64,000 nt of DNA, taken from assembly GCA_963708455.1 (NCBI GenBank), contig CAVPSQ010000004.1:1364001-1428000 (forward strand). The letters run 5' to 3'. Under the pieces are notes generated by a model that was not told the origin of the DNA, did no database searches, and was given only the letters and a program-made list of their open reading frames with translations. This stretch comes from CAIMUS01 sp963708455. Its GTDB lineage: Bacteria > Pseudomonadota > Gammaproteobacteria > Competibacterales > Competibacteraceae. This document shows, piece by piece, positions 59,181-64,000 of this stretch. The stretch's first letter is position 1, and every line of letters starts with the position of its first letter. The position numbers and the translations under genes are program-made.

Positions 59181-59330
59181 CCTAAGAGCTAACGAGATGA
59201 TTTTCCAAATTTTTAGAGAGCTAGTCCAGCGTTATAGGACATCAACCTCACCACCTATCAGTTTGCTTCCAACCCTAGAATCACAGCATTTCAGCAGATT
59301 TTATGCAATGCAAATCAAGTACTCACCTGG
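59181..59330 (-). promoter_or_regulatory. Presumed leader side of the type I-E array
   Basis: About 150 bases between the truncated cas1 and the array, AT-rich directly beside the last repeat (CTAAAAATTTGGAAAATCAT on the minus strand). By repeat orientation this is the leader position. It contains an inverted near-copy (59221-59240) of part of the adjacent spacer. It may be a damaged leader, because cas2 and most of cas1 are missing next to it. Confidence 0.4.
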
Positions 59331-59589
59331 CGCCAGTTCCAGCATCGATAAAGCCAGGAACCCACGCATGACTGACAGTCGTACCAGGCCCTAACAACAC
59401 CATGGAAACAGCCTGATACGGCAGGGCATAGTCGCCCGCTTGCAGCGTTTCCGAAGCGGCCGCAAGGAACTTGAGCGTGCCATTCTCTACATAGAGGTTG
59501 CCGTGCGACAGCCAGACCAGCCCATGCCGATCGACATGAGGAATACGGGCCTCGGCCAGGCCGAGACGTCCTACCAGCAGGCCACTCAT
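59323..59589 (-). pseudogene. cas1: Type I-E Cas1, truncated after about 75 residues
   Basis: LVGRLGLAEARIPHVDRHGL followed by VWLSHGNLYVENGTLKFLAA and VSMVLLGPGTTVSH is the N-terminal beta domain of type I-E Cas1. After SHAW the sequence leaves the family (VPGFIDAGTGAR, then stop). The helical catalytic domain with Glu, His and Asp is gone, and no cas2 follows. Its start overlaps the cas6e stop (ATGA), showing it is the remnant of the usual operon order. Confidence 0.88.
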
Positions 59590-60344
59590 GGCGCCGGCCT
59601 CACCAGCAGCATGCCGTAACCGAAAGCACGATGCCGGCCAATACCGCGGGCTACTAATTCGTTAAACGCGGCGCTGTCAGCCACTGCCAGCACGCCGGTA
59701 AGCAAAGCCTGGGGTCGCTGCACCGTATAGAGATGGCGTGCTTGCCCGGTCACTGGCTGATCGCGCCGTAATAGCCGTATCAGTCGAAAGGCGCTGAGTT
59801 GGGCTTCTTCCAGGTAAGCGCTGGTGTGCAGTTGCCGTGCCAACCAGTCGGAATAAACCTTGGCGCGGCTGGGCACGTCTGTTCCCGCCGTGCGCTCTAT
59901 CCGGCGGAGAAAGACATCCTTTTCCTGCTCGCCCTGGCGGGCGACCGGGCAGGTCAACACCTCGAAGCCCAAGCGCCGACCGGTCTGCCAAGCGGTAGGC
60001 ATAGTTTTAGCCGCCAACGATTCCGCTACCCAAGCCTGATACGCTTCTGGAAAAGCGAATAGGCTGGCTTGTTCGCGCAATTGCTCAGCGGAGCGGTTTG
60101 AATAAGCCAGAACTTGTACGTGTTGGGCCCGTGCATGCACCAGACGACCTTCCGATCGCTGCGGCTGTGGCGATGGCGGATGAGACAACAGCCGAAACGG
60201 TTTGGGCGCCAATTCACCGAACAAGGCTTTGAGCAGGGCATGCACGGCATAACCCAAATCCTCATCGCGCGACCGATTAATCCCTTGCGCCTGGGCAAAG
60301 CGCAGCAGGGCATCCAAGCGCAAGCGGAATTGCAGCATGTTCAT
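59586..60344 (-). CDS. cas6e: CRISPR RNA endonuclease Cas6e
   Basis: About 252 residues from the ATG at 60344, which overlaps the cas5e stop (ATGA). DEDLGYAVHALLKALFGELA and PKPFRLL belong to the N-terminal RRM fold; KVYSDWLARQL, FRLIRLLRR and the glycine-rich GIGRHRAFGYGMLLV near the C-terminus are Cas6e/CasE hallmarks. Cas6e cuts the pre-crRNA in the repeat stem and stays on the 3' hairpin as part of Cascade. The stem it needs (CCCCGCG/CGCGGGG) is present in the array. Confidence 0.93.
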   Translation of the reverse strand: MNMLQFRLRLDALLRFAQAQGINRSRDEDLGYAVHALLKALFGELAPKPFRLLSHPPSPQPQRSEGRLVHARAQHVQVLAYSNRSAEQLREQASLFAFPEAYQAWVAESLAAKTMPTAWQTGRRLGFEVLTCPVARQGEQEKDVFLRRIERTAGTDVPSRAKVYSDWLARQLHTSAYLEEAQLSAFRLIRLLRRDQPVTGQARHLYTVQRPQALLTGVLAVADSAAFNELVARGIGRHRAFGYGMLLVRPAP

Positions 60345-61045
60345 GGCAACAGTCCCTCGATCATGCGGCGCTGCCCGGTGTGCACCTGATTCCGCCAGTC
60401 GCGCCAATCGTACACTTCTATCGATTCTCCCCGCTTGTCGGCGCCCTCGCTCACCGGCCATCGAGCTAATAACGAGGACTGGGAATCAGCGCGGGCATGA
60501 CGCGGCGCTTCACACAAGGCCGTTTTGAGAGCGCTGGCCTCGACCCGACCTAGCACCAGTGGAGCCGCTGGTAGACAGCACTTCCGCCCTAAAAACAGCG
60601 GTCGAGCCGGGCGACGCAGTACCTGCTCCAACTCGATGAGGGTGGGGCGGTCGGCGCCGGTCAGCATCATCGCCAGGGTCATCACGCCATTGGCTAAATA
60701 ATGGCGATAGCGGATATGGGTTCCTTCGGACGCGGTACCCCCTTTACGGTCTTCACGCTGCCCGCGGGTAGTCCAGCCCGTATCGACTAACTTGGGTTGT
60801 CCCAAATCCACGGTGTGATAATCGACAATCACTTCCGGTGGCACATCCCACCGGGCGGCGTACACGATGCGGGTTTGCAAGGCCTGTAGGTGTTCGGCTT
60901 CACCGTGGCTATAACCGAGCGCATTGGCAAACAACCCCGTCAGTAACGACAGACCGGGAAAGCGTTCCGTGAAGTTATGCTGATCGATAATCACTCCGCC
61001 GAAACTCATCAGCGGCGCATCCAGGCGTAACAGCAGCACGTCCAT
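60341..61045 (-). CDS. cas5e: Cascade subunit Cas5e
   Basis: About 234 residues: LLLRLDAPLMSFGGVIIDQH, SLLTGLFANALGYSH, YHTVDLGQPKLVDTGWTTRG, HIRYRHYLANGVMTLAMML and PLFLGRKCCLPAAPL. These are the type I-E Cas5 blocks; the subunit caps the crRNA 5' handle. The ATG at 61045 is one base after the cas7e stop. Confidence 0.94.
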   Translation of the reverse strand: MDVLLLRLDAPLMSFGGVIIDQHNFTERFPGLSLLTGLFANALGYSHGEAEHLQALQTRIVYAARWDVPPEVIVDYHTVDLGQPKLVDTGWTTRGQREDRKGGTASEGTHIRYRHYLANGVMTLAMMLTGADRPTLIELEQVLRRPARPLFLGRKCCLPAAPLVLGRVEASALKTALCEAPRHARADSQSSLLARWPVSEGADKRGESIEVYDWRDWRNQVHTGQRRMIEGLLP

Positions 61046-61046
61046 G

Positions 61047-62267
61047 TCAACCCCCAAACAGCGCTGCTAAGGCTTGATCTGTGATTGTCGGCAGATTACC
61101 GGTGACGCTATCCCCCAGAGCGGCCAGGGAACGGGTGGAAGCCGTATAGCGGTATTGGTTGTCAGGGCGGCCATACATGGAATCCAGGGCTTGCAGTTGC
61201 CCGCCCAGGGCATCGATGGCCTGCTGCATGAGGTCAGTCGCCGGCGTGGGCCGCAAAGCTTTGAGAAACGCATTGGCCAGGGTGCGTGGTTGCTCAGCAC
61301 CCGTTTCCAGCAGGATAAACTCAGCCCGGCTGTAGGGCGCCGTCGCCCCCAGCTTGGCGCCGGGTGAAACGGTGGCGATGGCGCTGATCAAGCCCGCCAG
61401 CACTTGACGGGCATCGGCGCTATCCTGTTCCCGCCAGCGGGTGAGGTCACAACCGGTCAGATTGGACAACAGCAGCGGTACATCCACGACGACGTAACCA
61501 TAGAACAGACCGGCGGCAAGCTCCATGTCACCGGCATGGGCGGCGCCGGTCTCCTCCTCGCGGTTCAAGTCATCCACCACCGTGAAATAATCCACTTCCG
61601 CCTGGGCGGGGTGCACGGTAAAGGCATGTGCCACATGCACGCAGGCATCGCTGCGCGCCAGAATATCGGAGGTTACGAACCGACCGAACAAAGCCCCTTC
61701 CAGACCAGCGTAGAGGTTATCGCAGCCGGCGGCCTTGAGCAGGGCCTGAAAGTTCTTCTTCTGCTCTTTTTCAACCTGCTTCTTCAGATCTTTGCGGATC
61801 TCCTCGATGCGGTTTGCCAGCGCCTGCCGAGCGGCATCGGCGTCAGCTTGTTGTTGCGCACACTCCAGCACCAGCTTGACCAGGAAATCCGCTTCCGGCT
61901 TGCCGAACAATACCGGCTGTTTCATAGCCAGATCGGTCGCGTCCTTTTTTCCTTTGGCTTCGCTTACCGTGATTAAGCTGTCTATTAACTGCCGGGTAAG
62001 CACCTGTGCGCTGTCCTCATCCAGACCAGCCTCTACCAACCGTGGCAGAATCTCCCGGCTGAAGAACTGTCGGGTACGCCAGCCTGAAGGCAGGGGAATC
62101 GTCTGCTGTAAGGCATCCCGCCAGTGGCGCTTGAGACATTGCGAGGAGATTCGCAGGCGGATGGCGTCGCCGAAGGGAATCCGCTTGGCCAAGCCGGCGT
62201 CGTCGCGGTTGAGCAGGCTGGCGTGATAGGAAATGAGGGTATGGATCTGCAAAAACTGTGAAGACAT
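61047..62267 (-). CDS. cas7e: Cascade backbone subunit Cas7e
   Basis: 406 residues: QIHTLISYHASLLNRDDAGL, AKRIPFGDAIRLRISSQCLK, FGRFVTSDILARSDACVHVA, HAFTVHPAQAEVDYFTVVDD and SGRPDNQYRY-like terminal blocks fit Cse4/CasC. Six copies usually form the helical crRNA filament. A charged helical insert (residues about 155-190) is longer than in E. coli. It follows cse2 by 3 bp. Confidence 0.95.
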   Translation of the reverse strand: MSSQFLQIHTLISYHASLLNRDDAGLAKRIPFGDAIRLRISSQCLKRHWRDALQQTIPLPSGWRTRQFFSREILPRLVEAGLDEDSAQVLTRQLIDSLITVSEAKGKKDATDLAMKQPVLFGKPEADFLVKLVLECAQQQADADAARQALANRIEEIRKDLKKQVEKEQKKNFQALLKAAGCDNLYAGLEGALFGRFVTSDILARSDACVHVAHAFTVHPAQAEVDYFTVVDDLNREEETGAAHAGDMELAAGLFYGYVVVDVPLLLSNLTGCDLTRWREQDSADARQVLAGLISAIATVSPGAKLGATAPYSRAEFILLETGAEQPRTLANAFLKALRPTPATDLMQQAIDALGGQLQALDSMYGRPDNQYRYTASTRSLAALGDSVTGNLPTITDQALAALFGG

Positions 62268-62270
62268 GGC

Positions 62271-62795
62271 TCAGTCCTTGGGTAAGTGACGGTAAAAATC
62301 ACGGGCGATGTGGCGGCGTTGTTGTTCGCGGGCTTCGTCGTCGGCAGCGAACAACAGCCGCGCGAACTCGCACCAGTCGATCGGTTCCCCTTTGGCGGCG
62401 AGAAAGCGCGCCGCCCGCAGCAGCAAGATGCGCTGGGTATCCGGTTCGGCATCGAGCAACCGTTCCAACCGGGCTTCAGAGTAACGGTTTTCCGCCAGCA
62501 CCTGACCCACATGGCGGCCGGGCTGGTGGTGTGCGGGATACATAATGGCCATGCCGGCCAATAGCGTTTGCCAGTTTGGAAGATGGCGCTGGCCGGCCCA
62601 GTGCCCCTCGATGTGGCGGTAAAAGAAGCGGTAAAAGCCCAGCGAGGGCGGATGGTCGGGGTCGGGATGCAAGCGCCGCAGCGCCGCCCGCTCCCCGGTA
62701 GGGAAATTATCGCTGCCGATGATGCCAGCGATACGATTGATTAGATCACCAAGGCGGATGGGGTCGCCGGTCATTTCAGGAAGAGGTGTTGACAT
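62271..62795 (-). CDS. cse2: Cascade small subunit Cse2
   Basis: 174 residues: GERAALRRLHPDPDHPPSLG, FYRFF, WQTLLAGMAIMYPAHHQPGR, SEARLERLLDAEPD and PIDWCEFARLLFA match Cse2/CasB, the dimeric small subunit that stabilises the R-loop. A GGAGCAGCAGG ribosome site lies inside the end of cse1, which it overlaps by 20 bp. Confidence 0.93.
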   Translation of the reverse strand: MSTPLPEMTGDPIRLGDLINRIAGIIGSDNFPTGERAALRRLHPDPDHPPSLGFYRFFYRHIEGHWAGQRHLPNWQTLLAGMAIMYPAHHQPGRHVGQVLAENRYSEARLERLLDAEPDTQRILLLRAARFLAAKGEPIDWCEFARLLFAADDEAREQQRRHIARDFYRHLPKD

Positions 62796-64000
62796 CCTGC
62801 TGCTCCTTTAGCAGATCGGAAAATTGGTTATAGAAAGCGCCTCGGAACATACTTTCAGCCCGGCTGATCGACCGCAGGCGCCGACCGCTACGGCCGGGAG
62901 CGCTGGCGATAGCCCGCTCCAGCACGTGCTCGGCCTGTTTCTTAAGCGCCTGGACCCAGTTACGCCGTACAACCTCATCGTCAGTCTCGTCGAGTGCGCG
63001 CCAGAGCCAGTCGAAATATTCATGATTCCAGGCATTGCCAAAGTGGTGACGCCAGTTGCTGACCCAGGCGCCGATTTCGCGTTTATCGAAATTGATGGTT
63101 TCCGGTCCGCCTTCCAAGAGGTTGAAAAGGGCTGGGCTAAGGATTTTATTCTGCAAGGTGCCGGCATCGACCAGGAGTTGCTTGCTCAGTTTGGCCAACC
63201 GGTCGAAGTGGCTGTCACGCTTGGCAAACAGTCGAAACGCTTTGCCGGGAATGGGGATGTTGGCGCTACGCAGACCACCGGTAGTGCCCTGGCCTCGTAT
63301 TAATACGGCCACGTGAAAACGGCAGGGCTGGCCCTGATCGATAACAGTCGGCTGCTGCATCGCGGCTGCATCAAAGCCATCCTGGAACAGCAGATCGCGC
63401 AGTAGCTGCGGCGTTAGGCCGGCCTCGGAAATGGTTAGCGCCGCGCTGTTTTTATGGTTGATCGGTATCCAGGGATCACCCACATTGCCTTTGGCATCGC
63501 CGGCATTAATCCGGGCTACCTTGGTTGAAGCGATCCAGGCGCTGATCCTGTTGTGTGCTTGGCATAGGCGCACCGCGCGGGCGATTTCAATGAAAAAAGG
63601 ATCCAGTTGTTGGATTGACAGGCTGCTGTGGCGATCCCATGCGGGCAACCAGGTGAATACCAGACCGTCATCCCGGTAATGCCAGGGTCCTGTAAGCATT
63701 TTTGGCCGTTGCTGCAACATCACACCGACATCACGGCAAAATTGCCGCCCTACCCGGTCAGAGCTTAGCAGCGTGACGAATGATCGGCTACCAAAACCGC
63801 CGTTCATGCGGGCGATTCCATAGTTTCCCTGTCCAAAAAAACCACTCATGGTTTGCAGGCTGATCAGCGCATAGACCCAATTTTCGAGTGTACTGTCCGC
63901 CATGCGGCTGAGCTTGATGTCATGATTCTTGGCCGTGGGCAACAGATCCAATTCGTCCGGTATCATGATCTGGCGCTTGAACGCCTGTTTCAGTGCTATC
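62776..64000 (-). CDS. cse1: Cascade large subunit Cse1, N-terminus beyond the window
   Basis: Over 400 residues of Cse1/CasA, open to the right edge: RQIMIPDELDLLPTAKNHDI, YALISLQTMSGFFGQGNYGI, MNGGFGSRSFVTLL, DPWIPINHK and ISEAGLTPQLLRDLLFQ. Cse1 recognises the PAM and recruits Cas3. The ATG at 63966 is internal, because coding continues upstream (KQAFKRQ). cas3 presumably lies further right. Confidence 0.93.
   Translation of the reverse strand, partial: IALKQAFKRQIMIPDELDLLPTAKNHDIKLSRMADSTLENWVYALISLQTMSGFFGQGNYGIARMNGGFGSRSFVTLLSSDRVGRQFCRDVGVMLQQRPKMLTGPWHYRDDGLVFTWLPAWDRHSSLSIQQLDPFFIEIARAVRLCQAHNRISAWIASTKVARINAGDAKGNVGDPWIPINHKNSAALTISEAGLTPQLLRDLLFQDGFDAAAMQQPTVIDQGQPCRFHVAVLIRGQGTTGGLRSANIPIPGKAFRLFAKRDSHFDRLAKLSKQLLVDAGTLQNKILSPALFNLLEGGPETINFDKREIGAWVSNWRHHFGNAWNHEYFDWLWRALDETDDEVVRRNWVQALKKQAEHVLERAIASAPGRSGRRLRSISRAESMFRGAFYNQFSDLLKEQQDVNTSS

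Overview
The window reads as a GC-rich gammaproteobacterial chromosome. The housekeeping genes support this: a groES-groEL operon under a CIRCE operator, haem-binding bacterioferritin, full-length HrpA, aerobic HemF and a YdiI/MenI-type thioesterase. The mix of gene content, insertion sequences and dispersed GC-rich repeats reminds me of Competibacter/Contendobacter-like genomes, but that is memory and not something the sequence proves. At least ten otherwise intact genes carry a single-base frameshift, so indel errors in the assembly are likely and broken genes should be read with that in mind.

Layout. 1-14 kb is mostly core: a fabF tail, a kinase/formylglycine-enzyme-like (FGE) protein, an RNA ligase convergent with its PIN partner, a CDF metal transporter with a coupled methyltransferase, bacterioferritin, CutA, GroES/GroEL, HrpA and a cold-shock protein. 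14-34 kb is accessory: PIN toxin-antitoxin pairs, envelope lipoproteins and an L,D-transpeptidase, mixed with IS3, IS630, IS1595, ISAzo13, IS1182 and an IS4/IS701-like element. One IS630 copy is interrupted twice by other elements.

33.7-38.1 kb is a compact reverse-transcriptase CRISPR adaptation module: a five-repeat array, a long leader, a 111-residue protein of unknown function, a vWA protein whose domain order is circularly permuted, a group II intron-like RT, a tandem Cas2-Cas2 protein and an intact Cas1. No effector genes are visible. An IS481-type element with long inverted flanks follows it.

41.5-49.2 kb is one leftward operon: trypco2-like protein, trypsin-like protease, MoxR ATPase, a 1222-residue vWA-like protein with two FGE domains, an XRE regulator and a single-FGE protein. 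The three FGE domains end in 69-bp blocks that differ almost only at codon positions 1 and 2 with C fixed at position 3. This is the mark of diversity-generating retroelement (DGR) variable repeats. No template repeat or DGR-type RT is in the window, so diversification would act from elsewhere. The set fits the MoxR-vWA/protease/hypervariable-effector conflict systems.

50.8-54.7 kb holds a DprA-like protein coupled to an Eco57I-class methylase-type protein, followed by a DUF433/DUF5615 toxin-antitoxin pair. 55.7-64 kb is a type I-E CRISPR locus with 57 repeats and 56 spacers. The leftward cas genes are cse1 (cut by the window edge), cse2, cas7e, cas5e, cas6e and a truncated cas1; cas2 is missing. 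The interference complex looks intact while its own adaptation genes are lost. The window as a whole is therefore a defence-rich island on a core chromosome.
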